Notes: a model not told the origin generated them from the letters alone. Counted from the stretch's first letter, positions 34,815 through 43,480 are shown. The stretch: DNA of 64,000 nucleotides from JABWBR01 sp036741235 (GCA_036741235.1 DAINSQ010000001.1:124001-188000), one strand, 5' to 3'. Translations and numbers: made by a program.

Positions 34815-35836
34815 CAACCCAACAGATACAACAGCTATTAGACGGGGGCGCTTATCCCGGCGCCGGCGGCCACGGCAAGCTGGTACAAACCCATATTTCA
34901 TGGGTGATATTAGATGATTCGGTCGTTTACAAAATCAAAAAGCCGGTACAATTTTCCTTTCTCGATTTTTCAACACTAGAGCGCCGGCAGTTTTTTTGCA
35001 ACAGAGAATTGGAACTCAATAGCAGGCTCGCGCCGGATATGTACCTGGATGTACGCCCGGTATACGAAAATAATGGTTTATGCGCCATTGACGACGCCGG
35101 CAACGGCGAAATCGTCGACTACGCGCTACGCATGCGCCGCATGGATGATACGCGACAGATGAACCTGTTGCTAAGAAAAGGAATGGTCACTATGTTTCAT
35201 ATGAAGCAACTGGCCACAGTGATGGCAAATTTTCACCATCGCGTGCGGCTGCCGCATCCTACGTTTCAGGCGGAGTTGCTTTGGGAAGACTTTGCCGATA
35301 TCGGCAGCATAACCAGAATTGCAGACAACTTGTGGGGCCCAAAAGCCGTAGCCCTCATCGACAATACGTTGGAGGATGCCAGGTTGTTTATCAACCGCCA
35401 TGCCGGGCGGCTGGTAGACCGCGCCAGACAGGGCTTGTGGGTTGACGGCCACGGCGACTTGCATTCCCGCAATATCTTTCTACTAGAAGAGCCCATTGTT
35501 TTTGACTGTCTGGAATTCAATGACCACCTGCGCCATATTGATGTGCTCAACGAAATCGCCTTTTTGTGCATGGATCTCGATTTTCACAACCAGCCTGCTC
35601 TGGGTACCGCTTTCCTCAATGCCTATCTGCCGCTGATGCCTTGTCTGGAAAACCGCGAAGACTCAGCCATTTTTCATTTTTTTAAACTCTATCGAGCCAA
35701 CGTGCGCTGGAAAGTCGCTACGCTGGAATTGTCGCAGGCCGCTCCCGGGCCTCAGCGCGAAACATGGCTCGCCGAAGCGGAGCAATACAGGCGGCTGTTT
35801 CAACGCTATGAATTGGGCAACTCGCTGCGGGTATGA
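34811..35836 (+). CDS. aminoglycoside-phosphotransferase-like kinase (COG2187)
   Basis: A 341-residue protein. HISWVILDDSVVYKIKKPVQFSFLDF near residues 28-53 holds the nucleotide-binding Lys. GLWVDGHGDLHSRNIFLLEEPIVFDCLEFND near 215-245 holds the catalytic HGDxHxxN and the metal-binding Asp of the APH/choline kinase fold. It matches the COG2187 group, whose substrate is unknown and which is found beside or fused to COG0645 ATPases. Co-occurrence with the ATPase gene and the downstream iron-sulfur repair genes suggests a stress or low-oxygen role by analogy with DosR-regulated Rv2004c. That link is inference. Confidence 0.75.
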   Translation: MTTQQIQQLLDGGAYPGAGGHGKLVQTHISWVILDDSVVYKIKKPVQFSFLDFSTLERRQFFCNRELELNSRLAPDMYLDVRPVYENNGLCAIDDAGNGEIVDYALRMRRMDDTRQMNLLLRKGMVTMFHMKQLATVMANFHHRVRLPHPTFQAELLWEDFADIGSITRIADNLWGPKAVALIDNTLEDARLFINRHAGRLVDRARQGLWVDGHGDLHSRNIFLLEEPIVFDCLEFNDHLRHIDVLNEIAFLCMDLDFHNQPALGTAFLNAYLPLMPCLENREDSAIFHFFKLYRANVRWKVATLELSQAAPGPQRETWLAEAEQYRRLFQRYELGNSLRV

Positions 35837-35905
35837 TTACGCAACAAATGGCAGTTTTATGACAATAATAAAAGTATTTAAATGCTTTTATTTATAAAAA
35901 GACGC

Positions 35906-35913
35906 TATCTTTG
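35906..35913 (+). promoter_or_regulatory. -7 promoter element of the RIC gene
   Basis: TATCTTTG, a full match to TAnnTTTG, 25 bp before the ATG at 35939. It lies downstream of the ATG at 35882, so the longer reading frame from 35882 is unlikely to be the protein. Confidence 0.5.
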
Positions 35914-35938
35914 TCTTGACAATCAAAAGCTAAAAGAC

Positions 35939-36901
35939 ATGGAAGCAGTAACGGACAGCATCCTTAATGTTACATTACTAGAACCGAGGCTGAAACATCC
36001 AACCATTTTTGCCCGGTTTGACGAATTGGCGGAAGGGCAAAGTTTCATTATTCACAACGACCACGATCCCAAGCCGTTATATTACCAAATGCTGGGTGAG
36101 CGGGGCAATGTGTTCGCCTGGGAATACCTCGAACAAGGCCCTGAGTGGTGGAAAGTAAAAATCAGCAAGCGCTTGTTGGGCGAAGGCGACGAAACGCTGG
36201 GCCAAATAGCCGCAAATGATTTGCGCAAAGCGCAGATTTTCAAAAAATACGGTCTCGACTTCTGCTGCGGCGGCAAGAAAACGGTGAAAGAAGCTTGCGC
36301 CGAAAAGGGACTGGACGTTACCAAAATAGAATACGAATTGCAGCAGTCCGACCGGCAGGCTCCGTTGTCCAGGCCTTTGCCTTATAATGACTGGCGCCTC
36401 GATTTTCTGGCCGACTATATTGTGAATACGCACCACGCCTACGTACAAAAAAATCTGCCCGACATCAAAGCTTACGCGCAAAAAGTCATGACGGAACATG
36501 GTAATCGCCATCCTGAGGTGATTCGCGTCAATGAGTTGGTAAATGACGTCTACGCTGAGTTGAACGCGCACATGATGAAGGAAGAAAGGATTTTGTTCCC
36601 TTACATTAAAGCGATGGCTGTTGCAAAAAACAGCGCGCAGACCATGCAAGCGAGCCCATTCGGAACGGTGCAAAACCCCGTCAATATGATGGAAATGGAG
36701 CACGAAATGGTGGGCAAAAATATGGAAGAGATCAGGAGTATTACCAATAATTACACGCTGCCCGAAGACGCTTGCGCCAGTTACAGCCTGTTATACCGGA
36801 TGCTGGATGAATTTGAAGACGACCTGCACCTGCACATTCATTTGGAAAATAATATACTTTTTCCAAAAGCTGTTGAGCTCGAAAAATCGTTTAATAAATA
36901 A
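35939..36901 (+). CDS. iron-sulfur cluster repair di-iron protein (RIC/ScdA/YtfE) with N-terminal DUF2249 domain
   Basis: A 320-residue protein. Residues about 10-75 form a DUF2249 domain (HPTIFARFDELAEGQSFIIH, YYQMLGERGNVFAWEYLEQGP). Next comes the ScdA N-terminal motif TLGQIAANDLRKAQIFKKYG then LDFCCGGKKTVKEAC near 105-125. The last half is a hemerythrin-like four-helix domain with His/Glu ligands in YIVNTHHAYVQKNL, HMMKEERILFPYI, MEMEHEMVGKNM and HLHIHLENNILFPKA. RIC proteins restore iron-sulfur clusters damaged by nitric oxide or peroxide. It heads a group with hemerythrin and Rrf2 genes, consistent with NO or redox control. Confidence 0.9.
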   Translation: MEAVTDSILNVTLLEPRLKHPTIFARFDELAEGQSFIIHNDHDPKPLYYQMLGERGNVFAWEYLEQGPEWWKVKISKRLLGEGDETLGQIAANDLRKAQIFKKYGLDFCCGGKKTVKEACAEKGLDVTKIEYELQQSDRQAPLSRPLPYNDWRLDFLADYIVNTHHAYVQKNLPDIKAYAQKVMTEHGNRHPEVIRVNELVNDVYAELNAHMMKEERILFPYIKAMAVAKNSAQTMQASPFGTVQNPVNMMEMEHEMVGKNMEEIRSITNNYTLPEDACASYSLLYRMLDEFEDDLHLHIHLENNILFPKAVELEKSFNK

Positions 36902-36908
36902 AAAACAA

Positions 36909-37388
36909 TTGGAACATCAACCCATCAAGCGGCATCCGGCCATTGCCCCATTGTCCCGAGAACATCACTTGGGTTTGTTGCTGTGCTGGAAAATACGGCA
37001 TGGCGTCAAGCACAATATTGCGCCTGGAAGGATTGCAGCATACGTTTTGCACTTTTTTGAGTCCGATTTGAAAGCCCATTTCGACAAAGAAGAACAGGCG
37101 CTATTTGAAAAAATGGCTGGCGATCCCCTCGTTGTCAGGGCAGTGCGCGAACACGGTGAAATATATGAAGTGATTAACGGCATCAAAGCTGGAGTTGCGA
37201 ATTACCAAACGTTGCAGCAATTTGCGGATAAACTGGATGCGCATATTCGCTTTGAGGAAAGAACGCTGTTTAATCACCTGCAATCGCAATTGGCTGAAGC
37301 GGAATTACTGGAGATAAGCCGTCATATCGAAGAAAAAGCCTGCGATATTGACGGAGGGTGGGGGGATCATTTCTGGAATGTAAAATAA
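36909..37388 (+). CDS. hemerythrin-domain protein
   Basis: A protein of about 159 residues with a hemerythrin HHE fold: LSREHHLGLLLCWKIRHG near the N-terminus, FFESDLKAHFDKEEQALFEKM, VREHGEIYEVI and DAHIRFEERTLFNHLQ, together giving the His/Glu di-iron ligands. It may bind O2 or NO or sense redox. The frame is open back to an ATG at 36807 inside the RIC gene, but that extension encodes an out-of-frame overlap with no fold. I take the TTG at 36909, 7 bp after the RIC stop, just before the conserved KRHPAIAPL. It is probably co-transcribed with RIC. Confidence 0.8.
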   Translation: MEHQPIKRHPAIAPLSREHHLGLLLCWKIRHGVKHNIAPGRIAAYVLHFFESDLKAHFDKEEQALFEKMAGDPLVVRAVREHGEIYEVINGIKAGVANYQTLQQFADKLDAHIRFEERTLFNHLQSQLAEAELLEISRHIEEKACDIDGGWGDHFWNVK

Positions 37389-37439
37389 ATCGGACCATAG
37401 TGAGCGGATCACACAAAAAGGTAAAGCATTTTTAAACCA

Positions 37440-37877
37440 ATGACCATGTTGAGCTTAACCTGTAGAGCAGCCATAAAAGCGGTAATTTTTTTGGGCTCAA
37501 AATTCGAATCAGGTGAAAAATCCAGCATAATAGAGATTGCGGATGCCATTGATGAAAACGAGCATACCGTGGGAAAACTTCTGCAGAAGCTGGTAAAAGA
37601 AGGCGTCATTAACAGCAGCAAAGGCCCTAAAGGCGGGTTTTACATCACCACAGCGCAATCGCAGCAAAAAGTCATCCGCATCGTCGAGGCTATTGACGGC
37701 AAAGATATTTTCAATCAATGCGGTTTGGGGTTGAGCAAGTGCAGCGAAACCCGGCCCTGTCCGTTCCACAATGATTACAAGCCAATTCGAGATCTTTTTG
37801 AAAAGATGTACAACAGCAAACAGGTTTTCGAACTATACTCTGATGTCAATGCCGGAGGCGCTTTTTTGAGGGGCTGA
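37440..37877 (+). CDS. Rrf2-family iron-sulfur transcriptional regulator
   Basis: A 145-residue Rrf2 protein. The winged helix is at about 5-75 (SIIEIADAIDENEHTVGKLLQKLVKEG, SSKGPKGGFYI). A sensory loop QCGLGLSKCSETRPCPFH at about 97-114 has three Cys (spacing CX6CX5C) followed by His. NsrR and IscR use similar Cys triads to hold a cluster that reports NO or iron-sulfur status. The gene follows the RIC and hemerythrin genes, and the target may be this group. A near-perfect 15-bp inverted repeat 36 bp after the stop is one candidate binding site. Confidence 0.85.
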   Translation: MTMLSLTCRAAIKAVIFLGSKFESGEKSSIIEIADAIDENEHTVGKLLQKLVKEGVINSSKGPKGGFYITTAQSQQKVIRIVEAIDGKDIFNQCGLGLSKCSETRPCPFHNDYKPIRDLFEKMYNSKQVFELYSDVNAGGAFLRG

Positions 37878-37912
37878 TAGCGGCTGCAGGCATTATTGAG
37901 CCGGTTAAACCC

Positions 37913-37953
37913 GTTATTCGGCTCAAAAAAATGGTATATTTGAGCCGAATAAC
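37913..37953. repeat. 15-bp perfect inverted repeat on the HD gene promoter
   Basis: GTTATTCGGCTCAAA (37913-37927), 11 bp, TTTGAGCCGAATAAC (37939-37953). The right arm overlaps the -7 element TATATTTG (37935-37942). A related half-site, TTGAGCCGGTTAAAC, lies at about 37897-37911. No T-run follows, so a plain terminator is less likely than an operator or regulatory hairpin. Confidence 0.65.
37935..37942 (+). promoter_or_regulatory. -7 promoter element of the HD-domain gene
   Basis: TATATTTG, a full match to TAnnTTTG, inside the inverted repeat and 75 bp before the chosen ATG at 38018. No clear -33 TTG. Confidence 0.4.
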
Positions 37954-38017
37954 CTGCTTAATCGACTCATGCGCTACAATTGGCAGCAAAAAGACAGAAC
38001 GCAATAAACCCATACGC

Positions 38018-38560
38018 ATGATTTCCCGCGCCGAAGCCCAACAACTGCTCGAACAGCACGTCAAAGACGAATACCAGCGCTACCACGCCCTGATGGTGGC
38101 CACCGTCATGGAAGGTTATGCCCGTCACTACGGCGAAGACGCAGACCTGTGGTTTCTCACCGGTTACCTGCATGATCTCGATTTCGAGGAATTCCCCGAA
38201 GCGCATCCCGGTATAGCATTGAAATGGTTTAAAGAATGGGGATATCCTGAAGCGTTGATCCATGCGGTAGAAGCGCATGCCTACGGCTACAACGAATTCC
38301 GCACCCTGCCGCAAACCCGTCTGGCGGCTGCTTTATTGGCTTGCGATGAAATCTGCGGTATCTTTTTCGCTTATCGCAAAGTCAATCCCATTCCCTATGG
38401 CGAAATGCAGGTCAAGTCGATCAAAAGCAGGCTAAAAGAAAAAGCTTTTGCCGCAAAAATCGACCGGAGCACCATTTATCTGGGCTGCGAGCACCTGGGC
38501 GTGACCATTGACGATCATGTGGGGAATTTGATCGGCTTTTTTAAGGATTTTGAGGATTAA
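38018..38560 (+). CDS. HD-domain phosphohydrolase-like protein
   Basis: A 180-residue protein. HALMVATVMEGYARHYG (first His), FLTGYLHDLDFEEFPEAHPG (the HD pair) and IHAVEAHAYGYN give the metal-binding residues of the HD superfamily, and LAACDEICGIFFAYRKV supplies the last Asp. Small stand-alone HD proteins are phosphohydrolases of varied nucleotide or phosphate substrates, and the substrate here is unknown. The ATG at 38018 is chosen because the upstream extension to 37931 covers the promoter and inverted repeat. It converges on the EamA gene with a 10-bp gap. Confidence 0.8.
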   Translation: MISRAEAQQLLEQHVKDEYQRYHALMVATVMEGYARHYGEDADLWFLTGYLHDLDFEEFPEAHPGIALKWFKEWGYPEALIHAVEAHAYGYNEFRTLPQTRLAAALLACDEICGIFFAYRKVNPIPYGEMQVKSIKSRLKEKAFAAKIDRSTIYLGCEHLGVTIDDHVGNLIGFFKDFED

Positions 38561-38570
38561 CAGAGCATCC

Positions 38571-39428
38571 CTACCAAAAATTTATCACCGCCACCCCAGC
38601 TACCACCAGCGCCCCGCCCGCAATCACAGCGCCGTTGATGCTCTCGTTGAGCAACAATACAGAAAACAGTACGCCAAAAACAGGTACGAGGTTGTTGAAA
38701 ATAGCCGTTTGCGACGCGCCGATGGTTTTGATGCCTTCGGCATACCATACAAAGCCCAGTACGGTGCCCAGCAGCCCCAGAAAGGCCAGCGCCGCCCATA
38801 CATTGAAGGGAATTGCCATGGTGTGAAGCCCTTCGTATAGCGCCAGTGGCAGCAGGCAAACCATGGCCAGCAGGCAGGTGTAGGTGGTGGACACCAGCGG
38901 GGAAATGGTAAACGACATTTTTCGCTGAAGCAGGGTATACACAGCCCAGGATGTAGGACAGCCCAGCGCCAGCATCTCGCCAGGGCCGAAATGATCGAAA
39001 ACATTCCGAAGATCGCCGCGCGCAATGACGACTACTGCGCCAAACAGCGACAGTAAACCGCCAACTATTTTGCTGAATTTCAAAGGCTCGTTGAAAAGAA
39101 TGGCAGAAGAAAAAAGGATGATCGTAGGATTAAGCGCCACCAATAACGATGCCCGACTGGCAGGAATTATTTTTAATGCGCTGAAAAAGAAAAAATTGTA
39201 CACCACGATGCCCGACAAAGCAAGCAAAATGTGATAACGCCATTGCACCGCCGTTAACCTGGGCATAGGTGTTTTGGTGAGCGCTACAACTCCCAGTAGC
39301 CCCGCAGTAGCAAATGAAAAACGCCAGAAAGCTCCTTCAAAGGGACCTATTACCAGCGCCGCCATGCGCGTAGCAATGAAAGTGCCGCCCCATACGCAGG
39401 CTACAGCTAAGAGTTTGAGGTAAATCAT
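38571..39428 (-). CDS. EamA/DMT-family transporter
   Basis: A 285-residue protein with ten hydrophobic segments in two EamA repeats. GGTFIATRMAALVIGPFEGAFWRF opens the first, and the second begins near GPGEMLALGCPTSWAVYTLLQRK. FLGLLGTVLGFVWYAEGIKTIGASQTAIFNNLVPVFGVL is the usual second-repeat signature. The substrate is unknown; family members export amino acids or other metabolites. It lies 23 bp after the glycosyltransferase-rhodanese gene and is the last gene of that leftward operon. Confidence 0.88.
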   Translation of the reverse strand: MIYLKLLAVACVWGGTFIATRMAALVIGPFEGAFWRFSFATAGLLGVVALTKTPMPRLTAVQWRYHILLALSGIVVYNFFFFSALKIIPASRASLLVALNPTIILFSSAILFNEPLKFSKIVGGLLSLFGAVVVIARGDLRNVFDHFGPGEMLALGCPTSWAVYTLLQRKMSFTISPLVSTTYTCLLAMVCLLPLALYEGLHTMAIPFNVWAALAFLGLLGTVLGFVWYAEGIKTIGASQTAIFNNLVPVFGVLFSVLLLNESINGAVIAGGALVVAGVAVINFW

Positions 39429-39451
39429 GCGTCAAAGGTCTGAAAAATTTT

Positions 39452-40672
39452 TTAGTGCACCTTTTCGCATTTATCCTCCTTCACCCATTTTCCCCAGGAT
39501 TTGTTGTAGGTGTGAAGCCGATTGGTGGGTTGATTGTCGTCATCTACGAGCGGGTACCCCCGGTTAGCCCATTCAAATATGCTGCCGTACAGATTAGTTA
39601 CATTGGTGAATCCCATTTTGGAAATTTTCCGGACTATTTTCTCCGAACGGTACCCGATGGAACAATAGACTACGATGGGCCGGCTTTTAGGTGTATTGCG
39701 AAGTAGCGCCTTGTCAAAATGGCGATATCCGCAGTGTATAGCGCCAGGCAAGTGACTCACTTTGTATTCTCCGGGTTCGCGGGCATCAAGCAGGAGTACC
39801 GATGTGCTCATATTGCGCAACGAGTCAACATCAATTGCAGGCACTTTAAACCGAAGCCAGGACGAAACTTCTTTGTCGAAACCGGGATCCTGGCAGCGCC
39901 CCAGGCGATTGGATGTGTGGCTTATCCCGCAAGCTGAAAGGGACAGGAGCGCCGAAACGACAAAAAATAGTAATGAGTAGGGGTATAGTATTTTCCAATA
40001 AATTTCCTTGAGTCGCTTTGGTTTTGCCCATCCCCATTGCCAAAGTTTATATACCACGATATTGGCAATTTGTACCCTTATCCAACTGTTGTTGTTGTAT
40101 TTTCTGGCTGAAACCACGCATTTGGCGGGCAATACCACCCAGCGGTATCCCGCTTTTTTTGCCCGGCGCAAAAAATCGTATTCTTCCATTACGATATGCT
40201 CCGGATCATAAGCGCCTAATGAAAAAAACAAATTGCGCTGTATGAAAAAAGTTTTATCTCCGCCTTGGCAGAAAAGCCAGGAAAAACGGGTAAATATGGC
40301 ATTAAAATGGAGTAAAAGACTGGAAGAATCAAACCTGTACTGAAAATTACCCATTAACCAACCTTCCGCAAAGGCTGCAATAATATCATTTGCATAAGTA
40401 GTTGGCGGTTGGGTGTCGGCATGTACGAAATACAAAATGTCGCCTTTGCAATGGCGCGCGCCCTCATTCATCTGGGCTCCTCTGCATTTCAACATCGTGC
40501 GGATGACTAAAGCACCTGCATCACTAGCATGCTGAACGGTATCGTCGCTACTCCCGCCGTCAACAATGATGATTTCAGCGATATGCTCACCGCCGTATTG
40601 TTTAAGATAAGTTATCGTGCGACCTATGTGTTTTGCTTCATTGAGCGTTGGAATGACAACTGAAATTTTCAT
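39452..40672 (-). CDS. glycosyltransferase (TIGR04283-like) fused to a lipobox-preceded rhodanese domain
   Basis: A 406-residue protein. Residues 1 to about 235 are a GT2 glycosyltransferase: VVIPTLNEAKHIGRTI, IIVDGGSSDDT, AQMNEGARHCKGDILYFVHADTQPP with the DxD-like site, QGGDKTFFIQRN and MEEYDFLRRAKKAGYRWV. This matches the arsenosugar-associated TIGR04283 group. A hydrophobic stretch follows at about 245-265 (YPYSLLFFVVSALLSLSAC), ending like a lipobox. Residues about 290-380 are a rhodanese domain with LLDAREPGEYKVSHLPGA and the active-site loop YCSIGYRS (catalytic Cys). The middle looks like a lipoprotein leader fused in frame to the glycosyltransferase. A true membrane fusion or loss of a stop codon are both possible. 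Confidence 0.8.
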   Translation of the reverse strand: MKISVVIPTLNEAKHIGRTITYLKQYGGEHIAEIIIVDGGSSDDTVQHASDAGALVIRTMLKCRGAQMNEGARHCKGDILYFVHADTQPPTTYANDIIAAFAEGWLMGNFQYRFDSSSLLLHFNAIFTRFSWLFCQGGDKTFFIQRNLFFSLGAYDPEHIVMEEYDFLRRAKKAGYRWVVLPAKCVVSARKYNNNSWIRVQIANIVVYKLWQWGWAKPKRLKEIYWKILYPYSLLFFVVSALLSLSACGISHTSNRLGRCQDPGFDKEVSSWLRFKVPAIDVDSLRNMSTSVLLLDAREPGEYKVSHLPGAIHCGYRHFDKALLRNTPKSRPIVVYCSIGYRSEKIVRKISKMGFTNVTNLYGSIFEWANRGYPLVDDDNQPTNRLHTYNKSWGKWVKEDKCEKVH

Positions 40673-40775
40673 TTTGAAATGCTGAATTATGGTTTTACCG
40701 CGGATTGCCGGCGCCGGCTGACGCGATATCCATGAAAAGTGATCTTTTTCATGTGCTGAAATTAGAAAATAGTCA

Positions 40776-42113
40776 TCAGTCAGCTTTGACGTGTATTGTT
40801 CTGAGCTGCTCAGTGCGTTGTGTTATATCCGACATAGCGCCTTCCAGCCGCAGTACCCCGCGCGGGCATACCGCCGAGCAGATGCCGCAACCCACGCAGG
40901 AAGCACGTACGATGTCCTGCCCTTTTTGCGCATAAGCCCGCACGTCGATGCCCATCTCGCAATAAGTAGAGCAATTGCCACAGGATATACACTGTCCGCC
41001 GTTTGTAGTGATCCGGAATTTGGATTTTTTCTTTTGCCAAATACCCAGCCAGGCGGCCATGGGGCAGCCGAAGCGGCACCACACTCTGCTGCCCAGCAGC
41101 GGGTAAAATCCTACTCCCACGACCCCCGAAAATGCCGAGCCGATAAGAAAGGCGTAGGTTTTGTAAAATAACTGGGAGTATTCGTGTAGAATACTTTTGC
41201 CGGTGGCAACATTAATCCATAGCAAGGCCGTCATCAATACTACAAACACCAGCACACTGTGGATCATCCAGCGCTCGATTTTCCAGGCGCGCAAGCTTTT
41301 GTCGGATAAATGCCGGAACGGATCGCCGGCTGTTTCTGCTAACCCGCCGCATCCGCATACCCAGGAGCAATACCAGCGCTTTCCAAAAAAGTAGGTCAAA
41401 ATGGGGGTGCCGATAAAAAACATGGCCAGGCCGAAGAAAAAGAAAATGGCGCCGAGGGTAGATCCGCTATAGCCCTGGTGCGCCATGGGCGTGCCCTGGT
41501 AATACGATAAGGGCCAGAAGTAAGTAAAGTATAACTCCGGCTGCTGTAGCCTAACCAGCAAACCCGGAATGAGAAAAGCAAAACCCAATTGAAAAAACAT
41601 CACCGAAAAGGTGCGCAGCCGCTGGTAGGGATTGTGCCGGTATTTGTATAAAAATTTTACCCCCATGAACAGTACCGCCGCAGTGTACAAAGAGCCGTAC
41701 ACAAACCACTGATTGGCGGCCTTGGCTTGCAGCAACCGGCTCAGGGGATCGAATACCTGTATCAGTCCGGAGAGGTATTCCGGAAACCAGTACAAACACA
41801 CATAAAAACCAGTGATAACAATGCCTGCCAGCCACCCCCATACCCCTCGGGCGCTGAGGCTCCGAAACCATACGCCGTTGTTTTTGATGCCCTCAGGAAA
41901 TTTAAGGTATTCTTCCCTTACAAAAACAGCAATGCCGGCCCCCATGAAGCCAAAAGCGGCGATGAAAACAGCCACGGGCGCTGTGTTTTTGCCTCCCGCC
42001 CAACTGATAAGCAGCAGCAGTATGCCCAGACCGCCCAGGGTTAGCGCCAGTTTTTGCTTGCCCGTTGTGAACTGGGGCGTTGGCGTGGCTATAGACAGAG
42101 AGTGATCGCGCAT
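40776..42113 (-). CDS. membrane 4Fe-4S ferredoxin-type protein (NapH/NosR/RdxA-like)
   Basis: A 445-residue protein with about seven hydrophobic segments. The N-terminal half is membranous. YFFGKRWYCSWVCGCGGLAE near 255 and SRVWCRFGCPMAAW near 355 are the Cys-rich CxxxCP-type loops of the NapH/NosR family. Two 4Fe-4S ferredoxin motifs close the protein: CISCGNCSTYCEMG near 380 and CVGCGICSAVCPRG near 410. Such proteins pass electrons between the quinol pool and a partner reductase. The neighbouring FAD oxidoreductase, 13 bp upstream, is the natural partner. The terminal electron acceptor is not encoded here. Confidence 0.85.
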   Translation of the reverse strand: MRDHSLSIATPTPQFTTGKQKLALTLGGLGILLLLISWAGGKNTAPVAVFIAAFGFMGAGIAVFVREEYLKFPEGIKNNGVWFRSLSARGVWGWLAGIVITGFYVCLYWFPEYLSGLIQVFDPLSRLLQAKAANQWFVYGSLYTAAVLFMGVKFLYKYRHNPYQRLRTFSVMFFQLGFAFLIPGLLVRLQQPELYFTYFWPLSYYQGTPMAHQGYSGSTLGAIFFFFGLAMFFIGTPILTYFFGKRWYCSWVCGCGGLAETAGDPFRHLSDKSLRAWKIERWMIHSVLVFVVLMTALLWINVATGKSILHEYSQLFYKTYAFLIGSAFSGVVGVGFYPLLGSRVWCRFGCPMAAWLGIWQKKKSKFRITTNGGQCISCGNCSTYCEMGIDVRAYAQKGQDIVRASCVGCGICSAVCPRGVLRLEGAMSDITQRTEQLRTIHVKAD

Positions 42114-42126
42114 TATTTTTTTGTTT

Positions 42127-43461
42127 TTACTTTAAAAAATTGAGCACTGCCGGCAATCCTCTTTTTTGCTTGAGAACCAGATTTTTTCCGGTTTGCCGAT
42201 TGTAAAGTGCTATCAATTCGGCTTCATGCTGCGGAAAAAACTCGGGGTCGAAATTGGCGAGGCCGAGTTGTTGTAATACTGCTTCGATGCCGGCGCCGGT
42301 TTGTATCCACTTTTCGCATACCTCGTGGCGATAGCGCACCCCCATCAGGTTGAAACCCAGGATGCGCCCCGACGATTTATCGTATACCAGCCTGATGCTT
42401 TTTTTACCGCCGGGGTGCTCCCAATACAGCGTAGCCTGATTTTCGGGTATGCTGGCCTGGACTTCGCCATATACCTGGTATTCGATATCCAGGAATTTGG
42501 CCGAATTGAACCAGATACCAGGGTTGTACGCTACGGCCTTGCCACAAATATCTTGTGCTACTACTTCTCCCATCATGCGTCCGGTATACCAGATCGCCTC
42601 AATGGGGCGCCTGCCGGGGCGGGGTCGGCGCATCTCTGCGCAATCGCCTATCGCATATACATCGGGGATGTTGGTGTGGAGGTACTCGTCGACCAGGATG
42701 CCGCGGTTGAGTTCGAGCGCTGTATTTCTTAAAAAAGCGACATTAGGGCTTACGCCGGCCGTAAGGCCAACAAATCCGCATTCGATGGTTTCGCCGGTCG
42801 AGGTCGTCACGGCGCGGCATTTGCCGTTGTCATCGGGCAGGATTTCCTTCAACTCGGTTTGCAAACGCAAGTCAATGCCGTGTTCCGTGATGTGCCGGTT
42901 GATCATGGCCGATTCTTCGGGTGGCAGCACGATATCCCAGAAACTTTGTTCGCGTACTAAAAAAGTAACCGGAATATGGCGGGAGTGGAACATTTCGGCC
43001 ATTTCGATGCCGATGAGTCCGCCGCCCACGATCACTGCACGTCGGAGACCCCGACTATGGCGCTCCATGGCTTCCAGGTCTTGCCAGTGGTAGAGCCCGT
43101 GTACGCCATCGAGATCTTGTCCCGGCCAGCCAAACTTATTCGATACGGAGCCGGTGGCCAGTATCAGTTTGTCATAATCGATAATGCTGCCGTCGGATGT
43201 GTGGAGTTGTTTGTTAGAAAAATCCACGGAATCCACCCTGGCACGCAGCAGTTCAATGCGATTTTTCTGCCAAAACCAGTCTTCGTAGGGCTGTATGTCC
43301 TTGCGTCGCATATGCCCCATGTACACATACATCAGCGCCGTACGGCTGAAAAAATAATCGGCTTCGTCGGAGATGACGGTGATACGGTAATCGCTGAGTT
43401 TCCGAATATACCTGGCTGCCGTGATGCCGCTGACGCCGTTGCCGAGAATGACGATATTCAT
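42127..43461 (-). CDS. NAD(P)/FAD-dependent pyridine-nucleotide-disulfide-type oxidoreductase
   Basis: A 444-residue flavoprotein. IVILGNGVSGITAARYIR at residues 3-20 binds FAD, YDKLILATGSVSNKFGWPG near 95-113 and AVIVGGGLIGIEMAEMF near 145 bind NAD(P), and DVYAIGDCAEMRRP near 275 is the second FAD contact. The C-terminal 100 residues (YQVYGEVQASIPENQATLYWEHPGG) form a dimer or accessory domain like that of nitrite-reductase or NADH:rubredoxin-type oxidoreductases. It probably feeds electrons to the membrane ferredoxin protein 13 bp downstream. The precise donor and acceptor are unknown. Confidence 0.88.
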   Translation of the reverse strand: MNIVILGNGVSGITAARYIRKLSDYRITVISDEADYFFSRTALMYVYMGHMRRKDIQPYEDWFWQKNRIELLRARVDSVDFSNKQLHTSDGSIIDYDKLILATGSVSNKFGWPGQDLDGVHGLYHWQDLEAMERHSRGLRRAVIVGGGLIGIEMAEMFHSRHIPVTFLVREQSFWDIVLPPEESAMINRHITEHGIDLRLQTELKEILPDDNGKCRAVTTSTGETIECGFVGLTAGVSPNVAFLRNTALELNRGILVDEYLHTNIPDVYAIGDCAEMRRPRPGRRPIEAIWYTGRMMGEVVAQDICGKAVAYNPGIWFNSAKFLDIEYQVYGEVQASIPENQATLYWEHPGGKKSIRLVYDKSSGRILGFNLMGVRYRHEVCEKWIQTGAGIEAVLQQLGLANFDPEFFPQHEAELIALYNRQTGKNLVLKQKRGLPAVLNFLK

Positions 43462-43480
43462 AAGTACAGTTTTTGATCGG

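Noticed and set aside
34811..35836. Aminoglycoside resistance gene
   Set aside because: It belongs to the COG2187 group paired with COG0645 ATPases, which is widespread and not linked to resistance.
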